64,000 bases of DNA. Source: Bacteroidales bacterium (GTDB taxonomy: Bacteria; Bacteroidota; Bacteroidia; Bacteroidales; JAUNSR01). Position numbers and translations under genes: made by a program. Every line of letters starts with the position of its first letter. The first letter of the stretch is position 1. Shown piece after piece: positions 29,440-36,954 of the stretch. The DNA lies in contig JAUNSR010000002.1 of NCBI GenBank assembly GCA_030539115.1, positions 36,110-100,109 on the forward strand, written 5' to 3'. The notes under the pieces were generated by a model. The model ran no database searches, was not told the origin of the DNA, and saw only the letters and a list, made by a program, of their open reading frames with translations.

Positions 29440-31113
29440 ATGGAATGGTTTAATGACTTATTTCTTTCACACTCGGTGATTCAGGCCGTTGTTGTGCTTT
29501 CTACTATTATTGCCTTGGGACTGTCTCTTGGCAAGATAAAAATATTTGGTGTTTCTCTCGGAATCACTTTTGTGTTTTTTGTGGGTATCCTTGCAGGGCA
29601 TTTCGATTTTAGCATTAATCCTCAGATGCTTCAGTATGCTGAAAGTTTGGGCCTTATACTTTTTGTATATGCTTTAGGCCTTCAGGTAGGACCCTCATTT
29701 ATTGCCTCATTCTTAAAGGGTGGTTTTAAACTCAATATGCTTGCAATGGCTGTTGTTGTAATAGGTACTGCAATGATGCTTGGCTTTTATTTTTTTACCG
29801 ACATATCTCTGCCCGAAATGACCGGTATTTTTTGTGGAGCTATCACAAATACACCTGCACTTGGAGCAGCACAGCAAACTTTAAAACAATTGGCTACAGA
29901 TTCTGCTCTATCTCAACCTGATTTAGCTCTTGGCTGTGCAGTTACCTATCCTTTAGGTGTGGTTGGTGTTATTCTGGGTTTGATTATATTAAAAAAGTTT
30001 GGCGACAACAAGACCGTGTCAAACTTTGCAAATAATAAGTCATCAAAAACTTATATTGCAGGATTCCAGATTATTAATCCTGCCATTTATAATAAGACTA
30101 TTAAAGAGGTTGCATCATTAATTCCCAATAAATTTGTTATATCACGTGTTTGGCAGGATGGAAAGGTGATAATACCAAATTCAGCGACTGTACTTTCTCA
30201 AGGAGAAAGAATACTTGTCATTGCGACTGAGGGTGATATTAGATCTTTGACAGCTTTGTTTGGTGAGCAGGTAAGGGATGACTGGAATAAAGAGGATATT
30301 GATTGGAATGCCATAGACAGTCAGCTGATTTCACAGCGTATATTGGTTACTCAGTCTGAAATAAATGGAAAGAAAATTTCTCAGCTCAGATTAAGAAATA
30401 AATTCGGTGTAAATATCACAAGAGTTTTTCGTTCAGGAATGACCTTGCTTGCTTCCCCTGAATTGACTCTCCAGTTGGGTGACAGACTTACTGTTGTCGG
30501 TGAAAAAGATTCAATTCTGCAAGTGGAAAAGCTCCTTGGAAATACTGTAAAGAGGCTTAATGAGCCAAATTTGGTTGCAATTTTCATTGGAATAACCCTT
30601 GGTCTGGTTTTTGGCTCAATACCATTTACAATCCCAGGTATTTCACTTCCTGTAAAGTTGGGTTTGGCAGGAGGACCGATTGTTGTCGGTATTTTAATGG
30701 GTGCTTTTGGTCCGAGGTTTCATATTGTCACCTATACAACCCAAAGTGCGAACTTGATGCTTAGAGGAGTAGGGATAAGTATGTATCTTGCCTGTCTTGG
30801 TCTTGATGCCGGAACGCATTTTTTTGAAACAGTTTTCAGAACTCAAGGTCTTCTATGGATAGCAATCGGTTTTGTTCTAACAGTGGCTCCTGTGATTATC
30901 GTAGGAATCTATGCTTTAAAGATTAATAAAATGGATTTCTCAACAGTTAGCGGAATGCTTTGCGGAAGCATGGCAAATCCTATGGCTTTAAACTATGCCA
31001 ATACCACTGTTGATGGTGATCAGCCTTCAGTATCTTATGCTACTGTCTATCCATTGTGTATGTTTATGAGAGTAATAATAGCTCAATTGATCCTTCTGAT
31101 ATTTATGAATTAA
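29440..31113 (+). CDS. AspT/YidE/YbjL-family putative transporter with two TrkA-C domains
   Basis: A 557-residue inner-membrane protein of the aspartate-alanine exchanger-like family. Two blocks of about five membrane helices (about residues 15-190 and 375-557) flank two soluble TrkA-C (RCK-C) domains at about 200-285 and 290-365. The repeated signature is visible: GIFCGAITNTPALGAAQQ and SGMLCGSMANPMALNYA. I place the start at 29440 (MEWFNDLFL). A longer frame from a TTG at 29383 would read through the promoter element. The substrate of the YidE/YbjL branch is not established. It is a single gene with a bidirectional terminator. Confidence 0.88.
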   Translation: MEWFNDLFLSHSVIQAVVVLSTIIALGLSLGKIKIFGVSLGITFVFFVGILAGHFDFSINPQMLQYAESLGLILFVYALGLQVGPSFIASFLKGGFKLNMLAMAVVVIGTAMMLGFYFFTDISLPEMTGIFCGAITNTPALGAAQQTLKQLATDSALSQPDLALGCAVTYPLGVVGVILGLIILKKFGDNKTVSNFANNKSSKTYIAGFQIINPAIYNKTIKEVASLIPNKFVISRVWQDGKVIIPNSATVLSQGERILVIATEGDIRSLTALFGEQVRDDWNKEDIDWNAIDSQLISQRILVTQSEINGKKISQLRLRNKFGVNITRVFRSGMTLLASPELTLQLGDRLTVVGEKDSILQVEKLLGNTVKRLNEPNLVAIFIGITLGLVFGSIPFTIPGISLPVKLGLAGGPIVVGILMGAFGPRFHIVTYTTQSANLMLRGVGISMYLACLGLDAGTHFFETVFRTQGLLWIAIGFVLTVAPVIIVGIYALKINKMDFSTVSGMLCGSMANPMALNYANTTVDGDQPSVSYATVYPLCMFMRVIIAQLILLIFMN

Positions 31114-31148
31114 GAGGATGAAAAGATTTTAAATATTCATCAAAATAC

Positions 31149-31195
31149 AAAAGATGGTACTGTTTTATCAATTTAATAAAACAGTATCATCTTTT
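31149..31195. terminator. Bidirectional terminator between the transporter and PUR-family genes
   Basis: A 20-bp stem (AAAGATGGTACTGTTTTAT with its near-complement, one G-T wobble) around a short loop. CTTTTT follows on the + strand. Confidence 0.85.
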
Positions 31196-31240
31196 TAGTT
31201 TTACACAGATAAATTTAAAGATATGATAGTTTTTTCTTTA

Positions 31241-31570
31241 TTATATTTCTTGACTTTTATCAATAGTATGCTCCTTTACTGTATCATTGTTTTTTATGTA
31301 TTCAATTGATTCAGACAATCCATTCATGAATTTTTCAAAATCCTCTTTGTAAAGAAATAATTTATGCTTCTCAAATTGAGCCGGTGCATCAGATTCATTA
31401 GGCGTTGTTATTCTCTTACTTTCAGTGATAGTAAGATATAGTTCTTCGTTTCTATTCTTTTTTACATCTAAATAATAAACTCTTTTCCCCGCCCTCAAGG
31501 CCTTCGAAAATATAATATCTAATTCTTTATCTCTTTTTTCAGAATAGCCTTTGCTTTTTGTATCTTCCAT
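31241..31570 (-). CDS. PUR-alpha-like DNA/RNA-binding protein (DUF3276)
   Basis: A 109-residue protein of the DUF3276/PUR family, typical of Bacteroidota. A PUR-like repeat is visible in IIFSKALRAGKRVYYLDVKK followed by EELYLTITESKR and HKLFLYKEDFEKFMNGL. Structures of family members show a PUR-alpha-like fold that can bind nucleic acid. The C-terminal tail is polar. It is a monocistronic - strand gene converging on the AspT-like transporter. The biological role is unknown. Confidence 0.85.
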   Translation of the reverse strand: MEDTKSKGYSEKRDKELDIIFSKALRAGKRVYYLDVKKNRNEELYLTITESKRITTPNESDAPAQFEKHKLFLYKEDFEKFMNGLSESIEYIKNNDTVKEHTIDKSQEI

Positions 31571-31748
31571 ATTGTATAGAAATATTATAAAAAAACATAA
31601 TTTTTTTTAGTTAGTTCAAATTTCTTGAAAAATAATTTAAAAACAAACAAAAAGCTATTTTTTCTTAAAAAAACTATTTAAAAATTTAAATTCATCTATA
31701 AGGTGATAAAAAGAGATGCATATGTTTTAGATAAAGGGGAATTTCAAC

Positions 31749-31756
31749 TAACTTTG
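31749..31756 (+). promoter_or_regulatory. -7 element upstream of nusB
   Basis: TAACTTTG matches TAnnTTTG and is followed by CA, 33 bases before the nusB ATG. Confidence 0.5.
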
Positions 31757-31789
31757 CAAGTCTAAAAATTTAAGTATTTCATTAAATCG

Positions 31790-32710
31790 ATGGTAAATAG
31801 AATTTTAATTCGAATAAAGGTAGTTCAAATAGTTTATTCATATCTTAAAGGAGAAAAAGATTTGAACGCTGCGGAGAAAGAGCTTTTCTTTTCATTGGAA
31901 AAGGCATATGAGTTGTATCATTATTTGTTGCTTTTAATGATAGAGTTGACAGATCTTCAGAAAAGAAGAATAGATACAGCAAAGGCAAAATACATTCCAA
32001 GTGCACAGGAGTTAAATCCTAATACTCGTTTTGTTGATAATCATTTTATTGCTGTTCTTAGAAACAATGCTCAGCTGCAGGATTATGTTTCACAACAAAA
32101 ATTAAGTTGGATTAATGAACCTGATTTTCTTCGCTCTCTTTTAGACCAAATTATTTCATCTGAGATATATGTGGAATATATGGACTCGGATAAAAATTCA
32201 TTTGAAGAAGATAAGGAATTTTGGAAATCAATCTTTAAGAATATTATTTGTCCTAATGAGATGCTTTCTGAAATCCTTGAAGACCAAAGCCTTTATTGGA
32301 ATGATGATTTAGATACAATAGGAACTTTTGTTCTTAAGACAATAAAGAAACAGACTCAAAATGATGAGGAGAACCTTTTGCTCCCAATGTTCAGGGATGA
32401 GTCGGATAGTGAGTTTGCAAAAATTCTTTTTAGAAAAGCAATCATTGACTCTTCTAAGTTTAAAGAGATGATAGACTCTGTTACCAAAAATTGGGAATTG
32501 GACAGAATCGCCTTTATGGATATTGTAATAATGATTGTGGCACTTGCCGAGATTGTTTCTTTCCCATCTATTCCGGTAAAAGTTACTCTTAACGAATATA
32601 TAGAAATAGCTAAAGTTTACAGCACTCCAAAAAGCGCTAAATTTATTAATGGCGTATTAGACTCGGTTGTGTCAAATTTAAAAAGAGAAGGTAAAATAAC
32701 AAAAGATTAA
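31790..32710 (+). CDS. nusB: Transcription antitermination factor NusB
   Basis: A 306-residue NusB, which with NusE (S10) binds boxA RNA in antitermination of rRNA transcription. The start is typical (MVNRILIRIKVVQIVYSYL). The conserved C-terminal NusB core is near residues 205-300 (DRIAFMDIVIMIVALAEI, IPVKVTLNEYIEIAKVYSTPKSAKFINGVLD). At 306 residues it is about twice the length of the E. coli protein, as usual in Bacteroidota, where an N-terminal helical extension precedes the core. It begins a run with yajC, a YbbR-like gene, coaE and a DUF5606 gene, an order common in this phylum. Confidence 0.92.
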   Translation: MVNRILIRIKVVQIVYSYLKGEKDLNAAEKELFFSLEKAYELYHYLLLLMIELTDLQKRRIDTAKAKYIPSAQELNPNTRFVDNHFIAVLRNNAQLQDYVSQQKLSWINEPDFLRSLLDQIISSEIYVEYMDSDKNSFEEDKEFWKSIFKNIICPNEMLSEILEDQSLYWNDDLDTIGTFVLKTIKKQTQNDEENLLLPMFRDESDSEFAKILFRKAIIDSSKFKEMIDSVTKNWELDRIAFMDIVIMIVALAEIVSFPSIPVKVTLNEYIEIAKVYSTPKSAKFINGVLDSVVSNLKREGKITKD

Positions 32711-32721
32711 TCTAATTGTTA

Positions 32722-32729
32722 TATATTTG
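32722..32729 (+). promoter_or_regulatory. Possible -7 element upstream of yajC
   Basis: TATATTTG here and TAAATTTG at 32749-32756 both match TAnnTTTG between nusB and yajC. Neither has a well-spaced -33 TTG, so yajC may also rely on nusB transcription. Confidence 0.3.
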
Positions 32730-32780
32730 TATAGCTCGTTTGCTTTTATAAATTTGTATAACTAAAATAAAATTAAAGTT

Positions 32781-33101
32781 ATGAACTTCATGTCTATTTT
32801 TCTACAGGCAGCTGCCGGAGGTAACGCAGGAGTAATGAATATAATCTTCATTGTTGCCATCGTTGCAATATTTTACTTCTTTATGATACGCCCTCAGGCA
32901 AAACGTCAGAAAGAGATTAAAAAATTCAGAGAAGCTTTGAAAGCCGGAGATAGAGTTATTACTTCAGGTGGCATCTATGGCAAAATTAAAGAGGTTAAAG
33001 ATGATAGCTTTATTCTTCAAATTGCAGATAATGTGACTATTCGTATTGCTAAAGATTCTGTTTTTCAAAGTGCTGCTGATACTCAGCAAGAAGTTAAATA
33101 A
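32781..33101 (+). CDS. yajC: Preprotein translocase subunit YajC
   Basis: A 106-residue accessory subunit of the SecDF-YajC membrane complex. One membrane helix at about residues 19-37 (MNIIFIVAIVAIFYFFMIR) is followed by the cytoplasmic signature RPQAKRQKEIKKFREALKAGDRVITSGGIYGKI, so the family is certain. The length is normal. The ATG at 32781 or the internal ATG nine bases later are both possible starts. The YbbR-like gene begins 15 bases downstream, so they form an operon. secDF is not in the window. Confidence 0.95.
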   Translation: MNFMSIFLQAAAGGNAGVMNIIFIVAIVAIFYFFMIRPQAKRQKEIKKFREALKAGDRVITSGGIYGKIKEVKDDSFILQIADNVTIRIAKDSVFQSAADTQQEVK

Positions 33102-33116
33102 AGTTTATACAGTCTG

Positions 33117-34139
33117 ATGTTAACTAAAAGGAAAATCCTTACAGGAATCAGATATTTGGGTAAGAAGGTCAAAAACTTTTTGAGCAAAGCTCAAAGTAAG
33201 GAGTTATTGACTTTCTTATTCTTTTTATGCCTGTCTTTTTTATTCTGGATGCTTCAATCAATGAATGAGGAGGGGGAGGCAACCTTTGTAATACCTGTAG
33301 AATATAATAATATTCCTAAGAATATAATATTTACAAACAAGCCTGCCGATAAATTAAATATAAGAGTCAAAGATAAGGGGCTTGTTCTTCTTAATTACAG
33401 CATAAAGAATTTACTTACTCCGATTGATATCGATTTTAATCAATTGACGAAAAAGAATGGAGTTGTTAATCTTGATGATGATATGCTAAGAGCATTGTCT
33501 AAAAAGAAATTTAAGCCGACAACATCAATCTTAACAATTTATCCTGACACAATTTCTATTTATTTTTCTGAACAGAAGTCTAAAAAAGTCCCGATTGTCT
33601 TTAATGGAACTATAGATGTTGCTCCTCAGTCGAGAATTTCCGATAGAATATTATTTACTCCTGATTCTGTGAATGTTTTTGCGCCTCAGCATTTATTAGA
33701 TTCTATAAATGATATAAAGACTGAAAGATTAATTTACACAAATCTTGCTGATTCTGTAAATAAAAATGTTGCATTGCAGCAGGTTTATGGAACAAAAATT
33801 GTTCCCACTCAGGTCAATATGGTTATACCTATAGATGAATTTACTGAAAAATACTTTAATATACCTATTAAAGTTGTTGATGTCCCAAAGGAGTTAACTA
33901 TTCGTCTTTTTCCAACGAACGTGAAATTACTGTGTTTTGTTGGCTTAAATGATTTTAAAGATATTTCTGCTGAAAGCTTTCAGCTTGGAGTTTCTTATGA
34001 AGTTATAAAGTCAACAAAGAACAATAAAGTTGCCGTAGATATCTTAAAGGCGCCGATAAATGTTTTTAATATACGTCTTCAACCAGACAGTGTAGAGTTT
34101 ATTATTGAAGAAAAAGTTGAATTGGAAAGTATTGAATAG
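33117..34139 (+). CDS. YbbR/CdaR-like single-span membrane protein
   Basis: A 340-residue protein with an N-terminal cytoplasmic stretch, one membrane helix at about residues 32-47 (LLTFLFFLCLSFLFWML) and an extracytoplasmic region with YbbR-like repeats (VEYNNIPKNIIFTNKPADKLNIRVKDKG near 60-90, further repeats to 330). Firmicute CdaR regulates the diadenylate cyclase CdaA. Here no cyclase gene is adjacent, so that role should not be assumed. It lies between yajC (15-base gap) and coaE (240 bases, including an intergenic repeat copy). Confidence 0.8.
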   Translation: MLTKRKILTGIRYLGKKVKNFLSKAQSKELLTFLFFLCLSFLFWMLQSMNEEGEATFVIPVEYNNIPKNIIFTNKPADKLNIRVKDKGLVLLNYSIKNLLTPIDIDFNQLTKKNGVVNLDDDMLRALSKKKFKPTTSILTIYPDTISIYFSEQKSKKVPIVFNGTIDVAPQSRISDRILFTPDSVNVFAPQHLLDSINDIKTERLIYTNLADSVNKNVALQQVYGTKIVPTQVNMVIPIDEFTEKYFNIPIKVVDVPKELTIRLFPTNVKLLCFVGLNDFKDISAESFQLGVSYEVIKSTKNNKVAVDILKAPINVFNIRLQPDSVEFIIEEKVELESIE

Positions 34140-34262
34140 TTAATTATTTTAGCTTTTAATTTTCAATTTGATTCCTTTGAAGCCTGTTTTTTAGTAAGTA
34201 TGGAATTCTTTCATCCAAATAAAGAGATAAATATAAGGATTGAAATTTAGTTTCATGTATAT

Positions 34263-34360
34263 ATGATTTTTTTAATATCAAGGTATAAATGCGCCATTTA
34301 TATACCTTTTGGGATATCTTATCTTCTGTAGATTATGGTGATTTCGATATTAAAAATCAT
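34263..34360 (+). repeat. Intergenic repeat copy flanked by a 15-bp inverted repeat, upstream of coaE
   Basis: The core from TATAAATGCGCCATTTATA (34284) to GGTGATTTCG (about 34345) belongs to the family. It is bracketed by ATGATTTTTTTAATATC (34263-34279) and GATATTAAAAATCAT (34346-34360), which pair over about 15 bases. The whole 98 bp could fold into one stem-loop ending 19 bases before the coaE start. Confidence 0.85.
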
Positions 34361-34379
34361 TTCTTAAATTAATGTTATT

Positions 34380-34976
34380 ATGGAGTTTTACATAAAGATC
34401 GGATTGACAGGAGGGATAGGAGCCGGGAAAAGTGTTGTTTCAAAGCTTCTAAAAAACATGGGCTATCCGGTTTTTGATACAGATAAGGAAGCAAAGATTT
34501 TAATGGATGAATCTCCTATAATTGTAAATGCATTGAAAGACAAATATGGAGAAGAGGTTTATCAAAATAATAAACTGAATAGAGAATTTCTTGCATCGAA
34601 AATTTTTGCAGATAAAGACAACCTTACCTTTGTTAACAATTTAGTTCACCCTTTGGTGAAAGATGCGTTTGAAGCGTGGGTTAAGAAACAAAAATCAAGA
34701 ATAGTTTTCCTGGAATCGGCAATCCTTTATGAATCGGGTTTTGATAGGTTTATGAATTATGTGTGGTTTGTTAAGGCTTCAAAAGAATTAAGAGCAAACA
34801 GAGTGGTTAAAAGAGATAATTGCACCGCTGATGATGTGGAAAAAAGAATCAATTCTCAAATGGATGATTCCTTAAAAGAAAAAAAAGCCTCTGTAATAAT
34901 TCAAAATGATGAACAAACCGCCATCATACCACAGATAATATATAGCATTAATAATGTAATAGAATCAAATAACTAA
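34380..34976 (+). CDS. coaE: Dephospho-CoA kinase
   Basis: A 198-residue P-loop kinase that phosphorylates dephospho-CoA in the last step of CoA synthesis. The P-loop is GLTGGIGAGKSVV near residues 8-20. DTDKEAKILMDE (CoA-site region) and the LVHPLV motif near residue 88 are typical. The lid region RVVKRDNCTADDVEKRINSQ near 141-160 contains the conserved arginines. The length is normal. It lies directly after a copy of the intergenic repeat, and a gene with its own promoter follows 78 bases downstream. Confidence 0.93.
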   Translation: MEFYIKIGLTGGIGAGKSVVSKLLKNMGYPVFDTDKEAKILMDESPIIVNALKDKYGEEVYQNNKLNREFLASKIFADKDNLTFVNNLVHPLVKDAFEAWVKKQKSRIVFLESAILYESGFDRFMNYVWFVKASKELRANRVVKRDNCTADDVEKRINSQMDDSLKEKKASVIIQNDEQTAIIPQIIYSINNVIESNN

Positions 34977-34996
34977 TATATTTTGTATTATTACGT

Positions 34997-35027
34997 TTGC
35001 CAAATTACATTCGTAATATTACATTTG
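34997..35027 (+). promoter_or_regulatory. Bacteroides-type promoter of the DUF5606 gene
   Basis: TTG at 34997-34999 (in CGTTTG) is separated by 20 bases from TACATTTG at 35020-35027, matching TTTG-N19-21-TAnnTTTG. It lies downstream of an in-frame TTG that would otherwise extend the protein, so it fixes the start at 35055. Confidence 0.65.
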
Positions 35028-35054
35028 CGAACCAAAAAACAAAAAGAAATTAAT

Positions 35055-35474
35055 ATGTTGAATAATATTCTTTCTATATCAGGTAAACCTGGTTTATTTA
35101 AATTAGTGTCAAGAGGTAAAAATATGCTTATTGTAGAATCTCTTCTTAATGGTAAGCGTATGCCTGCATATTCTCATGACAAAGTTATTTCTTTGGCAGA
35201 TATTGCCATGTTTACTCAAGATGGAGAAGAGCCTCTTGCTAAGGTAATGGATGCTGTTAAAAAAGTGGAAAATGGAGCTATTGTTTCTTTGTCTTCAAAG
35301 GCTACTTCCGAAGAACTTAGAAATTGGTTTGGCACTATTCTTCCTGATTTTGACCGTGAGAGAGTTTATCCAAGTGATATTAAAAAACTTATCAGCTGGT
35401 ATAATATACTTACTGAGTCAAACAATAATGACTTTTTAGCTGAAACAAAAGAGGTAGAAGAAACACAAGAGTAA
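35055..35474 (+). CDS. DUF5606-family protein
   Basis: A 139-residue protein of a family confined, as far as I know, to Bacteroidota. It begins with the conserved LNNILSISGKPGLFKLVSRGKNMLIVESL, a small beta-barrel-like N-terminal domain, followed by a helical region (ISLADIAMFTQDGEEPLAKVM) and EELRNWFGTILPDFDRERVY. The start at 35055 is chosen because a promoter ends at 35027 and conservation begins there. The last residues are acidic and variable. The function is unknown. It is the final gene of the nusB-coaE neighbourhood. Confidence 0.88.
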   Translation: MLNNILSISGKPGLFKLVSRGKNMLIVESLLNGKRMPAYSHDKVISLADIAMFTQDGEEPLAKVMDAVKKVENGAIVSLSSKATSEELRNWFGTILPDFDRERVYPSDIKKLISWYNILTESNNNDFLAETKEVEETQE

Positions 35475-35493
35475 TATAGTCTTGAAATTTTAA

Positions 35494-35578
35494 AAATTGG
35501 CCGTTTATATTTTTTTGACTTCCTATGATTGTTAAATCATAAAATGGGAAATAATCAATAAAATATAAAAGGCCAATT
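35494..35578. repeat. Long inverted repeat after the DUF5606 gene
   Basis: The left arm (35494-35518) starts AAATTGGCCGTTTATATTTT and the right arm (35555-35578) ends AAATATAAAAGGCCAATT. They pair over about 23 of 25 bases. An inner stem ATGATT-GTTA-AATCAT sits in the loop. It may be a two-way terminator, though the T-run is poor. Confidence 0.75.
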
Positions 35579-35665
35579 CTATTTATTTTGCTATTTAATA
35601 TATCGATAGCTAAATAAGATGGTTGTTTTTTTTAAAAGACAGCTTTAGCAACTAATTACACATTA

Positions 35666-35926
35666 TTAAATTGTTTTTTTAGAAATCAAAAGGTTTCTCA
35701 TCCAACGATATCCTTTTACAGCAATTTTTATATATGCAAACCATTTGGAAATACTTCCAATAAATCCAAAGCCATAAGATTCAGCAAGAGAGTTTCTTTC
35801 TCCCCACTTTTCATTCCACAAAGCTTTAAGGTCTCTTTCAAGATAAGCCGCTTCAAGTTTAACTTTATACTTTTCAATTTGCAGATCCTTGATATTCGTT
35901 ATCTGAGTTTTGCTCTTTTGTTTCAT
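35666..35926 (-). CDS. Small conserved-context protein of unknown function
   Basis: An 86-residue, lysine-rich protein I do not recognise. The N-terminal half is a charged helix (KYKVKLEAAYLERDLKALWNEKWGERNSLAE), and the C-terminal half has an amphipathic or weakly membrane-binding stretch (FGFIGSISKWFAYIKIAVKGYRWMRNLL). It is the third gene of a - strand group with the YtxH and holin-like proteins. It is separated from the second by a copy of the intergenic repeat. Its position suggests a role with these membrane-stress proteins, but nothing specific can be said. Confidence 0.6.
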   Translation of the reverse strand: MKQKSKTQITNIKDLQIEKYKVKLEAAYLERDLKALWNEKWGERNSLAESYGFGFIGSISKWFAYIKIAVKGYRWMRNLLISKKTI

Positions 35927-35956
35927 TTGTATATAATTTAATTTTTAACATCAAGG

Positions 35957-36022
35957 TACAAATGCGCCATTTATATACCTTTTGTTGGGTATCTCAACTT
36001 AGGTGAGTTATGGCGGTTTCAT
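35957..36022 (+). repeat. Intergenic repeat copy that overlaps the 3' end of the holin-like gene
   Basis: The core runs from TACAAATGCGCCATTTATA to GGCGGTTTCAT. On the - strand its last part encodes the final nine residues (DETAITHLS) and the stop codon of the holin-like protein. Confidence 0.85.
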
Positions 36023-36419
36023 CTTTTTCTTTTTTAATTTGCTCTTCAGCCTCTTTTTCCTCCAATTCGTCCTCTTCTTTCATAATAATATTTTCAAGCA
36101 TACGTAAAATTGGATTAATTATTATAGCATCCTTCCACTTAGTAATTATAAAAATGATTAAAAGAAAAAAGAGAGTGATAATAAGGAATCCATAAACAAA
36201 ACTGCCTAAAATATTACCTAAAAGATAAGCAAAGGCAAAAGACAAGGAAAGTAAAGCAAAACAGCCCAAAATGATAGCTATTAGTACAAGAAATATCTGC
36301 CCTAAAAGAATAGTTGATTTCTCAAGAACATCAAGTTTAAGATATTTGAGCTTAAGTTTTACAAATTTTTTGAAGACGTAAATAATCTCATCTGTTGAAT
36401 TGAATTCCTGATTTCTCAT
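35994..36419 (-). CDS. Phage-holin-family (holin 3_6-like) membrane protein
   Basis: A 141-residue protein with a helical N-terminus (STDEIIYVFKKFVKLKLKYLKLDVLE), two membrane helices at about residues 40-65 and 70-93, and a charged C-terminal tail rich in Glu and Lys. This is the pattern of the Phage_holin_3_6 family, which despite the name is chromosomal in Bacteroidota and usually sits beside a YtxH protein, as here (6-base gap). The last nine residues and the stop codon come from an inserted intergenic repeat, so the natural C-terminus has probably been replaced. Function unknown; a stress or envelope role is inferred from its partner. Confidence 0.8.
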   Translation of the reverse strand: MRNQEFNSTDEIIYVFKKFVKLKLKYLKLDVLEKSTILLGQIFLVLIAIILGCFALLSLSFAFAYLLGNILGSFVYGFLIITLFFLLIIFIITKWKDAIIINPILRMLENIIMKEEDELEEKEAEEQIKKEKDETAITHLS

Positions 36420-36425
36420 TATTAA

Positions 36426-36686
36426 TTATTGTTTAGCTGGGGTCTCTTTCTCTATTAATTCATCGACTAAAGAATCGACTTTTTCACAATTAAGATTTAC
36501 TCCTAAGGATTCTAATATGTCTTTAATTTTTTCTTTTGCATCTTCAGTCGACTCCTCAGCCAAATCTTTAATTTTCTTCCTTGTATTAACACCTTTATCA
36601 GGGGCTAATAAAATACCAATAACAGCTCCTGCTATTGCACCTCCGGCAAAAGCCATAAGTAAACTTAAATTTTTCATATTTTTCAT
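36426..36686 (-). CDS. YtxH-domain protein
   Basis: An 86-residue protein with a glycine-rich N-terminal membrane segment (LLMAFAGGAIAGAVIGILLAPDKG, about residues 8-31) that defines the YtxH family. A helical, charged tail follows (KIKDLAEESTEDAKEKIKDILES). YtxH-like proteins are general-stress-associated in Bacillus; here the role is unknown. It is the first gene of a three-gene - strand group with the holin-like gene 6 bases downstream. Confidence 0.85.
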   Translation of the reverse strand: MKNMKNLSLLMAFAGGAIAGAVIGILLAPDKGVNTRKKIKDLAEESTEDAKEKIKDILESLGVNLNCEKVDSLVDELIEKETPAKQ

Positions 36687-36869
36687 ATTTTAATGGTTTA
36701 ACATTATATGAAGATTGCAATTTTAAATGTAATCAAATTTATTCTTTCAAATAAGCTTTTTTATATTATACGAACAAAGTTTTTTGCCTTTTGTTTCAAT
36801 ATTAATTCCAATAGATGAATTTATAAGAGTATCTCATTTTTTTTAGGCATTATAAATTTATTAAAAGAG

Positions 36870-36877
36870 TATATTTG
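36870..36877 (+). promoter_or_regulatory. -7 element upstream of uvrA
   Basis: TATATTTG followed by CA matches TAnnTTTG, 77 bases before the uvrA ATG. The -33 element is not clear. Confidence 0.4.
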
Positions 36878-36954
36878 CAATGGTTTTGTGCAATAATAAT
36901 GTCTGGTAAAAGTGTTATTATTATAAACAATATATTAATTGAAATATATTTTAG

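Noticed and set aside
34983..35054. Upstream TTG start for the DUF5606 gene
   Set aside because: The segment overlaps a well-spaced promoter, and conservation starts at 35055.
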